Notes under the pieces: model-generated
Told to the model about the DNA's origin: nothing
Databases searched by the model: none
Seen by the model: only the letters and a program-made list of their open reading frames with translations
Shown here: in pieces, positions 32,691 through 44,535 of the stretch
How positions within the stretch are numbered: the stretch's first letter is position 1
Layout of the letters: the number at the start of each line of letters is the position of its first letter
Translations under genes and position numbers: made by a program
Source: Coenobita brevimanus
Taxonomy: Eukaryota; Arthropoda; Malacostraca; Decapoda; Coenobitidae
Direction of reading: 5' to 3'
DNA length: 64,000 nucleotides
NCBI GenBank assembly: GCA_032717465.1
Contig: CM064732.1
Location: forward strand, 34,477,455-34,541,454

Positions 32691-33855
32691 AGATAGCATC
32701 TCCATAAGATCTACGACACAGCTGTATTAAGACATCAAAACACACATGGGAATATCCAGTGTAATGCTAGACACTAAGAAAGCAATGCCTAAACAACAAA
32801 AGTCCACAAAAAATCAAAGAAGTCGACGGTTGCAGTATTTTTAACCCTCTCAGGAGTTCAAAAAGAGTTTGAGACAGTAAGAGGAATGGGTGACTCAGTT
32901 CACAAAGAAAAAAGTTTCTTTCAATTTCAATATTACCCCAGATAATGGTTATATTGGTATAAGTTGTATACCACCATCTTCTCTGGTGTTTATACTGTAA
33001 GATAAGCTGATAAGACCACACAAAACTGATGAGTAAAAGCACAAAAAGGCAGTGAGACCAAACTGGTTGAAGAGCAAAAAATACCTTCAGATAACTTCCT
33101 AACACCCTAGCGCAAAATTTGGCCCCCACCATGCAAAACCTTAGCATATGTCTAGATGCAGAATTTCATGAGCTTTCTCGTGGTCATTTTCGAATTTCAG
33201 TACGACCAATAGTATTCAAATAAAGAGCAAAAAGCTAAAAAAAAACACACACACACGCAGGGATGGTAGGCGACACGAGGGTGGGGGAGGACCGTGGGAG
33301 AGGGAGGGACTTAAGCTGGCCAGCTGTGACCATGGGGAGGGATGGAGGAGGGACTGGGGAAGGAGAAGCGAGGGATGCCATGGGACTTTCACCTTTCTGT
33401 GTGGAGGCGAACTGGTGCTTTTGCCCTGCTGGTGGTTTAGGCTCTTGTGTTACTACACCAAGGGTGGTACTTCCCATTGATGCATCTGGCTGGGGAACTT
33501 CCACCATTCTGTAAGGACCCATACAGCCATTCTCACTCACCTTGTGATTTATGTCTGCATTCCTTGCATGAGGCCAGTATGTTTTCATTGATCGGGGTGG
33601 CCGGATGCTGGGATCTGTACACCCATTCTTGCTCACATTGTGGGTTTGGGACTATTAACTGCTTGTTGACACAGAAGCCTGTGAGCCATGGAACAAATTT
33701 TTTATACTTTGTCGGTGACTGTCCGGCCACTGAAGCCAGAGCCTTTATGATCGATTAAGGACAAATAAATCCGGTTACGGTTATACTATAGCCAAGCCTA
33801 ATGAATAGATACAGAGAATGAATGGATACAGGCTGTATAGATAATTGAGGGATAC
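32691..33855. other. no gene supported
   Basis: A 133-residue minus-strand frame (33636-33235) is Pro/Ser-rich and contains an internally repeated KNGC...P-type segment. That segment arises from an imperfect duplication near 33515-33645 (CCATTCTCACTCAC against CCCATTCTTGCTCAC). I recognise no domain and do not call it. Confidence 0.4.
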
Positions 33856-33875
33856 CTGTATTATTATTATTGTTA

Positions 33876-33912
<37 letters not shown>
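33856..33912. repeat. (ATT)n microsatellite
   Basis: Mostly perfect ATT units just upstream of the first ~400-bp repeat monomer. Confidence 0.95.
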
Positions 33913-33915
<3 letters not shown>

Positions 33916-33939
33916 TCTTTGATTTTCATCATACTATTT

Positions 33940-34223
33940 AAGGATGTACAGTACAGCATCATGACCTTAATATACTGACCCATTTACACTGACCTTAACC
34001 TGCTTATGAAGGTCACCGGTCCAAAAATGCCAAAAAATCATGAATTTTCAACCTCATTTTACTCCAACGCTATTATAGATACTTGAACATGGAAGGTAAT
34101 CCCATCATAAAATGATTTTCGAAACGCTTGTATGGAAAAAGTCTTAAGGTCATTCACGTATGACATTACGATATTTCAGAAACCCCACATTTCAGCAATT
34201 TTCAATTGCTCTTCCATACAGGG

Positions 34224-34254
<31 letters not shown>

Positions 34255-34388
34255 CAATTCCTGACAATATACGTTTGGCCTGGCCCTGGACCAGGTCTGT
34301 ATATTTTAGGCGGCAGTTTGACCAACGATTGTTGGGTTATTACAAAAACCATCCTAATCTGAGGCTTCTTGTTTGTATTTTTAGTTAG
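33940..34388 (+). repeat. ~400-bp interspersed repeat, monomer 1
   Basis: Landmarks in order: GGATGTACAGTACAGCATCATGA-type start, AAGGTCACCGGTCCAAAAAT, TTGTATGGAAAAAGTCTTAA, TGACATTACGATATTTCAGA, CAGTTTGACCAACGATTGTT. An A-run at 34221-34250 expanded inside it. Monomers 2 and 3 share all landmarks. Confidence 0.8.
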
Positions 34389-34559
34389 GTGTTTTCCGGG
34401 ACGGGACACTAACCCTCCACCAACACACTTGTTGACACGTAGGGAGCATGTGTTGGTTGGTTATAGGTTACCACCCAGAGTATTTAAAAATTTCATGGTT
34501 TACAGGAAATAGTTTGGCTTGGCACTCAGTGTAGAGTTACCCGAAACAGAGTATCACTA

Positions 34560-35385
34560 CACTGTTCAGTCTATATGAATGAGGTTATAAATGAGATGCA
34601 AGGTAGAGCAGTGGATGTTGAAGTGGCCCTAATGAGAGAAGGGAGCGTTTGGAAACTACCTGTATTGTTGTTTGCGGATGATACTGTATTGTTAAGTGAA
34701 GACGAAGGGGAACTGCTAGGCTAGGTGAATGAGTTTGGCAGAGTGTGTCAGAAACGCAATCTAAACGTGAATGTTGGGAAGAGTAAAGTTATGGTCGTCG
34801 ACATAAATGGAGTCATTGAATGTATAATGAGGTTTGATGATGAGAAAATGGAAAACGTGAGTGCATTTAGGTACTTGGATAGTGTGATGAGGAGGGATGG
34901 AAGTTTGGAGGATGAAGAGCTTGAAAGGGTACAACAAGGATGGAAGGTTGCTGGTTCTTTGAAAGCATGGATAAGAAATAGGGATGTGAACATGGAAGTA
35001 AGAAAGTCGCTACATGATAGTAGTGTGACATGAAATGGAGCGTGTGGACCAAAGCTCGGACCTTGCTGGGACGGCACAAGCCAAGAGTCAAAGCAGTGGA
35101 AATGAGCTATTTGAGAGGAGCATGTGGAGTTACATGAAGAGACAGACTGACAAATGAGGAAGTGAAGGAACATTGTGGTGTGGATATGGATGTGAGAAAA
35201 AGCATTAGGAGAAATACCCTGAGGTACTTTGGTCATGTGGAGAGGATGAAGAGCGAGAGACTAACAACGACTATGTATGCGAGTGAGGTTGAGAAGAGAA
35301 AGAGGGAGGAGGAGGCCGAGGGTAAGGTGGAGGGATGGAGTGAAGAGGTATATGAAAGAGGAGGGTATGAGCTGGGATGAGAGTA
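34560..35385 (+). pseudogene. second LINE family, RT C-terminal half
   Basis: Reads MNEVINEMQGRAVDVEVAL, then LPVLLFADDTVLLSEDEGEL with an intact FADD catalytic box. Next is NEFGRVCQKRNLNVNVGKSK, then AFRYLDSVMRRDGS. After frameshifts come YLRGACGVT, and from 35162 EHCGVDMDVRKSIRRNTLRY then FGHVERMKSERLTT. This is the classic order of a non-LTR reverse transcriptase family common in crustaceans, different from the jockey-like LINEs here. A stop at 34724 and frameshifts near 35033 and 35150 break it. It sits between monomers 1 and 2 of the ~400-bp repeat. Confidence 0.8.
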
Positions 35386-35647
35386 GTGAAATGGCTGGGG
35401 ACTGGGAAACATAGAGGGGATTTGTTTGTGGCCACCCCTTCGGGATTAAGGCTTCCGGCAATAGACAAATAGATAGACAAAAACAGTAAGTTCAGCAATA
35501 TTCTCATAAGTGGAGATCAGTAACAATCTCTGATAGTCACAGTCGTCAAATTATTGACGTCCACCTATTATGATAGGCGAAGATCTTTGTATCCTCCAGT
35601 ATTTTCTGTTATCACAATTCCGTCAGTTTTCGTCTCCAATTTCCATA

Positions 35648-36400
35648 ATACTTAATGGGGATGTACATCACCATGACCCTGTTACACCAACCCAGTTCCA
35701 GTGACCATTACCTACTTTTCAAGGTCACTAGGTCGAAAATGTAAAAAATCATGAAATTTCACCCTCAGTTTACTCGAAGCCTATTATCGATAGATGAGCA
35801 TGGAGGGAATTCCCATGATATAATTATTTTCCAAACATTTGTATGGAAAAAATTTTAAGGTTATCCATGTGTGACATTACGACATTTCGGAAACCCCAAT
35901 TTTGATTTACTCATAAATACTATAAATAAATAAATAAATGAGGACCTTTTTTGCCCTATAAAAATTGTCTAGTCCTGGAACAGGTCTATGTATGTTTTGG
36001 TAAGAGTTTGACCAACGGCTTTTGAGTTATTACAAAAAACAAGTTTCAGTGACCTTCATATACTTTTCAAGGTCACAGGTCCAAAAATGTCCAGAAATCA
36101 TGACCTTCAATCTCAGTTTACTTCAGAACTATTATATGTAAATATGGAAGAAAATCCCGTGATGAAATTATATTCCAAACATTTGTATGGAAAAAAAAAT
36201 CGACGGTCATTCTTGCGTGACATTACGATGTTTCAGAAACACCAGTTTTCAATTGCTCTTCCGCACACGACACAGCAAAACAAGACTGAGGCATTTCTTG
36301 GCCCTAGACGATTTGTCCAACTCTGAGCCCGATCTGTATACATTTTGGTGGCAGTTTGACCAACGATTTTTGAGTTGTTACAAAAAAACATTATTGTCAT
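35648..36400 (+). repeat. ~400-bp interspersed repeat, monomers 2 and 3 in tandem
   Basis: Monomer 2 (about 35648-36045) and monomer 3 (about 36046-36400) each carry TTTCAAGGTCAC, a CCAAACATTTGTATGGAAAA block, GTGACATTACGA and GTTTGACCAACG, in that order. Flanking DNA after monomer 3 is ATT/CTT triplets (36439-36565). Confidence 0.8.
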
Positions 36401-36438
36401 AGGTGGAGGTCAGTAGCTGTCACTGTCAGGCTTCTGGT

Positions 36439-36565
36439 TATTATTATTATTATTATTGATGTTCTTATTCTTATTATTTTGTTTATTCTCCTTCCTCCTC
36501 CTCCTCCTCCTCTTCTTCTTCTTCTTCTTCTTCTCCTTCTTCTTTATTATTATTATTATTATCAT
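36439..36565. repeat. ATT and CTC/CTT microsatellites
   Basis: ATT units, then CTC and CTT units, then ATT units again. Confidence 0.95.
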
Positions 36566-36689
36566 TGCCATTTAGTAGCAGGATTTGTATTAACAGTATA
36601 ATTGTTGCTTTATTTTTTTGCACCCTCAAACGATAGTGCGCCTGCTTTAAAATTTTGCCTGGCGAGCACACAAGTACGGTATATGTGTG

Positions 36690-37308
36690 TGTGTGAACAC
36701 AGCTCAATTTTTATTCAGTCAATGTCAAACTTGATGAAAAAGTTGAGGATCAGCCTTGGAAGATTCGTACTATTTTTGAGAAAGATAATTCATAGGCAAA
36801 GGTTATACATAAAGGTCAAATCAGTTTCGATCCGATTAAGCCAAACTTGGTAAAAAGACTGAGAGTAAGGCAAAGATGAACATACTCGTATTCAATTTTG
36901 ACATCAATCATTAAAAGGTCAAGGTCATAGGACAAAGCTACATGCTGAACCGTATATATCGAACAGCGTCGATTCGACCTGGACCAAACTATGTTGAAGA
37001 GGAAAGTTAGAATAAAAAATTCAATTCAGTGAACAGTAAGTTAAGTGTCCCGGTCACAAGGCAAGGTCAGCTCAGATACTGTTCATCGGATCCGGACTAA
37101 ACCATGTGGCATGGTTAAGGGAAACGCCTGGATCAAGAAAGTCGACTTTGATAGCAATCTGATTAAAGTCAAGGTTACAGTGGAAACCAAATGTTTTATT
37201 AAACTTGTTTTGGGCGCGAGTGTTGCAACCTCTGAGTGCTCCTTCATGTATTTATTATTATTACACCCACGATTGAAAAGCAGGAGAGGGTGTTATGTTT
37301 TAATCAAC

Positions 37309-37385
<77 letters not shown>

Positions 37386-38150
37386 TTTTAAGGAAAAATA
37401 TTATACAGTGTCAGTCTTGATCCGATTTTAGCTAAATATGATGGAAAGGTTGTGGGTCAGCCACGGATAAGAATTATTATTTTTATAACAAGGTCACGGA
37501 CCATAGCCAATGAAATCCTTTTCCATCCTTCTTAAATTAAATTTATGAAATGACTGAGGATAAGGCAAGAATAAAAGGCCTCAGTTATCAAAACAATGAA
37601 AGGCCAAGGTCACAGGAAATTCAAAGGTTAACGTCAAAGGACAAGGCAAAGTTAAACGCGCTTTTCTCTGAGTGAACCAAACTTAGAGAAAGGGTTAAAG
37701 GTCAGCCATCGACGAAGGGTCAATTTTAGAAAAAAAAAATCAAAGGTCATGGATACAGGGCAAGGTCAAATTTCGATTGATGTGTCTGTGTGTGAACAAA
37801 ATAACTAAAATAGTGATGATCTGAATGAACATGGTGAGTGAAATGAGGATACCCAAAGAGACTTACCTATTGTTTTCTAGAACAGTAGACCAAATGTCTA
37901 GGTCACATGGCAAAGTCAACGTGAAAATTTTTTATTTCATGTAGGCTGACCCTTTGTGGAAGGGATCTTGTTCAGCCAAAGGAAAAGAGATTCACTTCTG
38001 AGAACAATTAATCAGTGATCAAGGTCACAGGGAATGATCAAATATCAATATTTTGCTGACAAAAAAAAAAAAGTTTTGCAGAAGATCGAGGACTGGGTAA
38101 GAATAGAGTGATTCAACTCAGAGTAATCTACAGAAGGACAAGATAACAGG
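36690..38150 (+). repeat. AAGGTCA-rich repeat region
   Basis: The heptamer AAGGTCA or close variants recur many times (e.g. TCAAGGTCATAGG, CAAGGTCACAGG, CAAGGTCAGC), with repeated CCGATTnnGCCAAACTT-like phrases and (TTA)n CACCCACGATTG near 37250. The pattern suggests several diverged copies of one short interspersed repeat. No ORF. Confidence 0.55.
37315..37383. repeat. (GT)n microsatellite
   Basis: About 34 GT units. Confidence 0.98.
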
Positions 38151-39070
38151 GGGTTCTAAGACCAGTTGACAGGAGAAGGAATTGCACTCTCAGAGTTCTA
38201 TTGCATTTTTAGTTTTTGTACTTCATCTTTTTATAATACTGAAATATTATCTTAATCTTTAGTCATTAACATAACTTTGATCTTACTAATGTCTGCATGA
38301 TGCACATTTTCTTTCGACTACTTCCTCTTTTTGTTAGCAATTCCTCAGGAAACAACAAAGTAAGTATCTGATTTTTTTTCCCGATAAGTAGAAGTAAGAC
38401 CACAGAGAAACAGAGACATAACAAGGGAAGTCGATTTCTATTATTCTTGTTTGAACTTTTCTTTTTCATTATGTTTTCCATCCCATTTTTTAAGACTGTG
38501 AATTATTGATGCTACAGGGGGTGGTGTGCCGCAGGTTGATGTGGTGCCCATGCCTTTGTTGGTGCAACGCGTCTACCGAGTTGGAACAGCTGAATCACAG
38601 TGGTCACCACATCGCTTCATCATCTGTCTAGTAATAGTGCTACTACTCATTTAACTGGTGGCTGAATAAATTATGTATAATGTCAGTGCAAGAAACACCT
38701 CTTTACTACAATGGTTTTGGGAAGGATATGTGTTGGGTGGCAGGGACATGCAACTCGAAGTCCGAATCGAAATTAAATTTAATGAACTTTTTGGCTTCCC
38801 ACATCAACTTTCATTTTCTCCTCTCCCACCTTTTTTCTCATCTTCCCTTTTTTTCTCCCACTTCTCTCCTCGTTTCTTTTCTTCACTTCTGGCACTTCTT
38901 TCCTCTACTCTACTTTCTTCTCTGTTCAAGCCCCTCCCACTGCCCCTGTATATAGGGCTGACCACCTCCACCCGCTCTTCCATCACCAGGAGTAGTGTGA
39001 TGATCGTGGTGAGCTTTGGCAGTTGGTGGTGGCTGAGTCAGGAGGTATGGGTGTGGAGTTAATGGTTATG

Positions 39071-39073
<3 letters not shown>
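38151..39073. other. no recognisable gene
   Basis: Frames near 38673-39062 overlap on both strands across a C/T-rich block and show no resemblance to a known protein. Confidence 0.5.

Positions 39074-39155
<82 letters not shown>
39074..39155. repeat. (AG)n microsatellite
   Basis: About 41 perfect AG units, the longest dinucleotide run of this type in the window. Confidence 0.98.
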
Positions 39156-39160
<5 letters not shown>

Positions 39161-39785
39161 GAAGGGAGGAGGAAGTTGTGTAACGGAAAGCCAATACAGA
39201 AAGAATGCAAGAGACTGAGCATACTAAACACACCGTAAAAGATAGAGGAGGGAATGACTGGGAAAGAAGAGGAACCGGATGAAGCACTCTGAAAGGAAAA
39301 GTGAGAACGAAGGCCATAGGGGTAGAGACAGAAAAAGATAGTATAGCGGAGAAGTCTGGATAATTGTTTACCCTCTTGAATAACGTGATGTATTCATCTC
39401 TGTTAATGTTTGTTACCTCCCGACGATTTAATCCAAGCTAGACAAGACACTTTGAAGTGAAGCGGTTAGTGATGTCTGTATGTGACTCCTCTTGTTCGAA
39501 AACCTCTCCTATAATAAAAAAAATATATATATACATGGAGATAGCATAAATGACAAAAAACGCCATCGTACTTAAGAGATTAAAGCTTCATAGGAGAAAA
39601 TGGGAGCGTAGCCTGCCATCTGAGAGAAGTTTGTCTTCTATTCCTCTGCTGGTATTGCACACTTAGGGTATGTCTGTCACTTTCTTCCTTGACACTTATT
39701 ATCAAGAGAATCATCTGCGGGTTGAGAAGCAGAGCAAGACTCTCAGATTCATAATATGAGTCAGCAGTAGAGAATGAGAAAAATA

Positions 39786-40065
39786 CAGGGTGTCCCGGGA
39801 GTTAAGTCAAAAACTTTGAGAAATGACAGATGAGAGAATTCTAAGCAAAAAATGTTATATGAACATATGTCCAAATCTCAACCGTTACGGAGCTACAATT
39901 ACTGATGACCTTATGGGAGAAAATGGTCTCCTTCATAATTCGCCCATAAGGTCATCAGTAACTGTAGCTCCGTAACTTGGACACATGTTCATATAACATT
40001 TTTTCCTTAGAATTCCCTCCTCTATCATTTCCCAAAGTTTTTTACTTAACTCCCGGGACACCCTG
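39786..40065. mobile_element. 280-bp snap-back MITE, TA target site
   Basis: Two arms of about 130 bp are inverted copies, separated by a loop of about 25 bases near 39920-39945. Both ends are CAGGGTGTCCCGGGAGTTAA when read inward and are flanked by TA (39784-39785 and 40066-40067). The left arm has about 10 extra bases (ATCTCAACCG-like). TA duplication and short TIRs fit a Tc1/mariner-type non-autonomous element. Confidence 0.88.
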
Positions 40066-40129
40066 TATGTGAAAAATTAGGTGAAATAAAGTTTTTTACT
40101 GTACGTGGAGGTAGAGAGGTGGTTGTGTG

Positions 40130-40829
40130 TTGAGTTTAAGGTGGTGTATGGTTGGAAGGAAAAAGAGGATGATATTGGAAAAATAAAGAAAAAAAAATAA
40201 AAACAGAAGAAAATATGGGTGGTGACAAGGATGGAGAAGAGGGAGTGGAGGGTAATGGTATGATAGGAAGAAGAGTGAAATTAAGAAAAGAAGGAGTGTC
40301 TGATGACGGTTGGGGTGGGAAGCACGGAAAGGAGAGAGACTGTTGCAGAGACAACAGAGGATGATGATGAAGAGGAAAGGTCAGAGAATGATTAAGGGAA
40401 TGGAGGGTGACGGTAGGATAAAAAAAAGAAAAATGAAAATGAAAAGGTAATGGCGTGAAAGGAAAAGTGGTTGTCGGAAAGGAAAAGAACAAAATGGGAG
40501 TGGTACTAGGAAATAAAAAAAAAAATGGGAAAAAAAGAAGATGTGACGGTAAGAAACAACAAGAGGAAAGGGAAGGTAATGGTACGAAAAGAATAAAGGA
40601 AAAATAGGAAATGATTAGAGTGAAGAGAGGGTGACGGGAGATGAGGAATATACGAAGTGATGTGTTATGCTGCAAAAAAAATAAAAAATAAAAAAAGAGG
40701 GAAGTAGATGTGTTCTGGGTAGGGACATAAAATCCTAATGGCACCATAGAATAGGGTACTTTAGGAAGACCTTGGAAGTTAGAGATGGGGAAACGTGGTA
40801 AGCTGGAAATTTAGACTGAAGGTTGAATG

Positions 40830-40880
<51 letters not shown>

Positions 40881-41242
40881 TTTTCAATGAATTTGAACCT
40901 ATAGAACGAAGGCTCAAAAATGAGAGGTGAGGTCTCATATCTGGTAGAAAAGGAACTTGACAGTAGTTGAAAAAAATATGAGAGATGGAAGTGGTTGACG
41001 GCTCCTGTTATATGTTAAGATTATCACATGGACTGTTAAACTCTGAATTACTCAACCTAGGTCCTTTAAGTGAAGATTTAACAGGAAAGTGTGGTTATTT
41101 CCTATTTGGTAGAAACGGAGTGTGATAATGGATGGAAGGTTGTAAGAACTGCTGAAACCAGTGCTTGTAAGTGGGGATATGAAATGAGATGATGAGCTTG
41201 TGATGACTGAAGCTGAATTTCTAAACTAAAAGTTGAACAAAA

Positions 41243-41282
<40 letters not shown>

Positions 41283-41666
41283 ACGACATTAGCCGCACGA
41301 TATACTCAGTTTAGAAGAGTTATCGAACTGTGTGGTTTAGAGGTATCATTCATTAATCACTTCTCTACTAGAGCTCCTCAATTTGAATAAAACCACCTAA
41401 AGAGAGCAAGAATCAAGTAAAAATACATAATATAAATGAAGAGGTTAATGGATTGAATAACTATATGAAATGGGATAAAATGCTTGAAGAAAAATGACAT
41501 ATCCTGATGACTCCTGGCGCTTGTTACTGGGAAGATAGGATTGGATGTTGAGCTTTAGACGGATGATACTTAAACCATTATTTCCTAGGGTAGTTACATT
41601 GAGACAGATGATGAATGAAGTAGGAGGAGAATTGAAGTGGTAATGCTCTGTGGAAGTAAAACAGTG

Positions 41667-41706
<40 letters not shown>

Positions 41707-42151
41707 GGAAGGAGGGATGCTGAAAAGTAAGAGATGATCATTTTTTTTTATTTTTTACGGGTCGTGCTTCTGATCCAATAGGGTAATTGCTTTATCGCTA
41801 AATCTGTGGTGATATGAGTGAAAGAGAGGAGGGCTGTGATGGGAGCGCGTGATGAAGAGAATGCATATAGTGGCTGCGTTGGAGGATAGAGATTATTGTC
41901 ACAGAAAAATAGGGATAAGCAAAATTGAATAACGAGGAAAAATTAATGCAATGATGTTTTGTAGGCATAAGGTAGTGAAGGACTGCCCGCAAAAGAAATG
42001 ATGGGTGAGCAGAGCCAGCGTGATATAAATTGGTAAGTGAATGGATACTTGAGAAAAAATAAATAAAAGAAGTAAAATTGTAGATTATAGGTGGTAATAA
42101 GCATTGATAAAGATGTGGTCAAAGAGATGGTAAGGGTAAGGTAAATCGAAG

Positions 42152-42204
<53 letters not shown>

Positions 42205-42879
42205 AATAGGCAGAGGCGGCAATGTGGAGGGGGTTTTCAGTTGGCAGTGAGGGAAGGGGACTGTGTGGTTGAAGTTAAGGGTAATGTTAGTATGTCAGGA
42301 GGTAATGTTGGTGGTTATGGTGGGAGTGACAGTGTTTATGTTGGTGGTATTGGTGGGTGAAATGTGGTAATGGTAACAGTATTGTTCCAGGTGCAAGGGA
42401 GTAATACGATAACTGTGGCGGCAGCGTTGTTATTTTACTGGTAACACTAGTGGTGGTTGCTGTATTGTTGCGTTCGTAGTGTAGGGAATCAACTGTAGTA
42501 GCCTACTGTCGATGACTTTGTATGTATGTATCAAACCTCTGGCCCCTTATGATCGTTTTTACTTCAGTCATTCACGAATAACTGTTGCAGAATCCAGCAG
42601 CTGACACTACATGTTTGGTCCAGCTTGGTGTCTTCTGTGGGATGTTTTGGTTATATTAGTGCAGTAGTTTAAAAGTCGATCGATTCTGTGGCCTAATCTG
42701 CCAGATTTCAGAGTCATATCCTAAGTAGCGTCGAAATTTTCGGAACTCTTCTTCTTTAGGAATTTCTTCTGCACAATGCACCACTATATATTGTTTTATG
42801 TGTTTGGTCACTTTTGTGACTTCACTGCCATGTTCACTGACGCCATTCCCTTTGCAATGTAGTACTGCCATCAGGTGGT
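40130..42879. other. purine-rich tract and microsatellites, no gene
   Basis: 40140-40680 is a purine-rich plus strand whose minus complement gives a 203-residue Phe/Pro/Ser frame. Also AG (40838-40875), GT (41246-41281), GT (41669-41703), AG plus G run (42155-42205). The rest is AT-rich, with GTGGTAATG-like imperfect triplets near 42300-42480. Confidence 0.65.
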
Positions 42880-43120
42880 CCTACCCTATGAGTAACAAGC
42901 CGAATTATTTCCTGAAACCCAAGAAACATTTACAACGTTGGGTGGCAATCATATAACACGATGACACATGACTGTCTAGAGGTTCAAGGCGCTCCAACCG
43001 GACTGGGCCCTTAAAGGTTTACATCCGAGTGCTCATATAATGCTACTCAGAAGCAAGTGAGGCTTATCACCCTCACCTTTAGTGTTGGGACTGACTAGCC
43101 TAGTCCTGGACTAGATGGAC
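42880..43120 (+). mobile_element. composite SINE-like repeat, second copy
   Basis: Follows 31830-32340 block by block: GAGTAACAAGCCGAATTATT, a degenerate hairpin, GGCGCTCCAACCGGACTGG, AGGTTTACATCCGAG at the B-box position, and GACTAGCCTAGTCCTGGAC. The A box is lost. Confidence 0.6.
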
Positions 43121-43586
43121 AATAATAGTTTTGTTTTTTTATTTTTATGGTGATGAAGGAGTTAGTGGTACTGATGGCAAGAAAATGTATTGATGTTAAT
43201 ATTTTATTAGTATTACCGTACTGGTACTGGATATGGCAACTAAATGGCTGGAGTTGTGTATTGGGGAGTTAATATTGGTATTATTGTATATTGGTGTTAA
43301 TGGCAGTATTAACATAGTTGTGGTGTTGATATCAATTTTTGTAGTAGTCTGTTAAGCTGTGTGCTAGGTGATAATATACAGTAAATAATAATAATGAGTG
43401 TTGCCTCAATGTTGGTTGCAATTTTTAGTGGGTAATGTTGGTATCTGCGGTTCTGTTTTCTGGTGGCAATGCTGGTAACAAAGTGGTTGTGATCTTAAGC
43501 TGGTAGTAATGAATTATTCTGCGTTATGTTAGTTGTAGTGGTTGTGGTGTTGGTATTAATGGACATATTAGTGGCAATGATAGCAG

Positions 43587-44106
43587 TTGTTGTGGTGTTG
43601 TACTAATTGTTATATTGGTGACAGTACTGAGAGCAGTTGTTGTAGTATTACTGTCGCCGCTGCTTCAATCAGATTGCAAGTACACATACCGTTGGCTACT
43701 ACACACACTTATGGAATGAGGAGTCCCCGCCCAGGATCTTCCTCATCTATACACGACGTTCACTCTTCTCAAGATGATCTACGCCTCACGATGTCTTGCC
43801 ATCATCCCTCAACATAACACAACGACACAAATTCGAAAAAAAATTCAGGAAAGAATTATCCTCGGCTCGTACTTCACCAGCTACACTGAAGCTCCCACCA
43901 AACTGAACCTTCTGTCCATGGCATATCTTAATGGTAACCAACTCCAACTGTTCAGTAGGAAATTAGTTTGTGACCCACGCCATAAACACCTGCTTCCTTC
44001 TGGGACCCCTCATCCATGTCAAACTGTTCGTCACCAGAACCTTTCTGGTCCCCGTCAGAGCCAGAACGAACCGTTACAAACTGAGAACCATCTGAGCAAT
44101 AGTTAA
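43587..44106 (+). pseudogene. LINE ORF2 C-terminus
   Basis: Residues IRKKIQERIILGSYFTSYTE, then KLNLLSMAYLNGNQLQLFSR, KLVCDPRHKHLLPSG and NLSGPRQSQNEPLQTENHLS match the C-terminal order of many LINE ORF2 proteins (RILG..Y.SY..AL, L.L..L, HRHLLP). Upstream, 43587-43773 is open in another frame. Only the last 110 codons or so are visible and no catalytic motif remains. Confidence 0.6.
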
Positions 44107-44129
44107 TTTTCTTTATACCTTAATTTTTA

Positions 44130-44400
44130 TCCATCCATCTATCCATCTTCCAATCCTACATTGCCCCATGAGGAACGTAGGAGCCCGGGGCTAGATAGTT
44201 GGTTGCATAGGAAACCATTTGGCTTGTCACTCAGTGTAGAGTCACCCACAGGCTGAAGGAAGTGGAAAGAATGAAGGAAAGAAAGACAGAAGAGGGAGTG
44301 TAAAGTCACCCGAAGGCAGAAGGATAAGGAAAGAATGAAGGAAAGAAAGACAGAAGAGAATGGAAGGAAAGAAGGATGGAGAGGAAATGTCTTTGTATTT
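44130..44400 (-). mobile_element. composite SINE-like repeat, third copy
   Basis: Reverse complement of the 31.8-32.3 kb unit: the CCCCATGAGGAACGTAGGAG and CCCGGGGCTA blocks, the GGAAACCATTTGGCTTGTCA block, then two GTGTAAAGTCACCC-type purine-rich segments. Confidence 0.6.
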
Positions 44401-44447
44401 TTTTTTTAACAGGAGATCATGTTCTAACTTTGTTTCCTATAATTTAG

Positions 44448-44535
44448 CCTAATAATTTTTCACACACACCAAATATAATTTAATAATTTTTCACACACAC
44501 CAAATATAATTTAATAATTTTTCACACACACCAAC
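44448..44535. repeat. 32-bp tandem repeat, 2.7 copies
   Basis: Unit TAATAATTTTTCACACACAC plus CAAATATAATTT, copies virtually identical. Confidence 0.95.

Noticed and set aside
33235..33636. 133-residue Pro-rich minus-strand ORF
   Set aside because: Overlaps plus-strand frames of similar length, lies on an imperfect duplication and a CA run, with no recognisable domain.
40136..40747. 203-residue minus-strand ORF, Phe/Pro/Ser-rich
   Set aside because: Complement of a purine-rich tract, which excludes most stop codons; no domain, no start context, composition purely biased.
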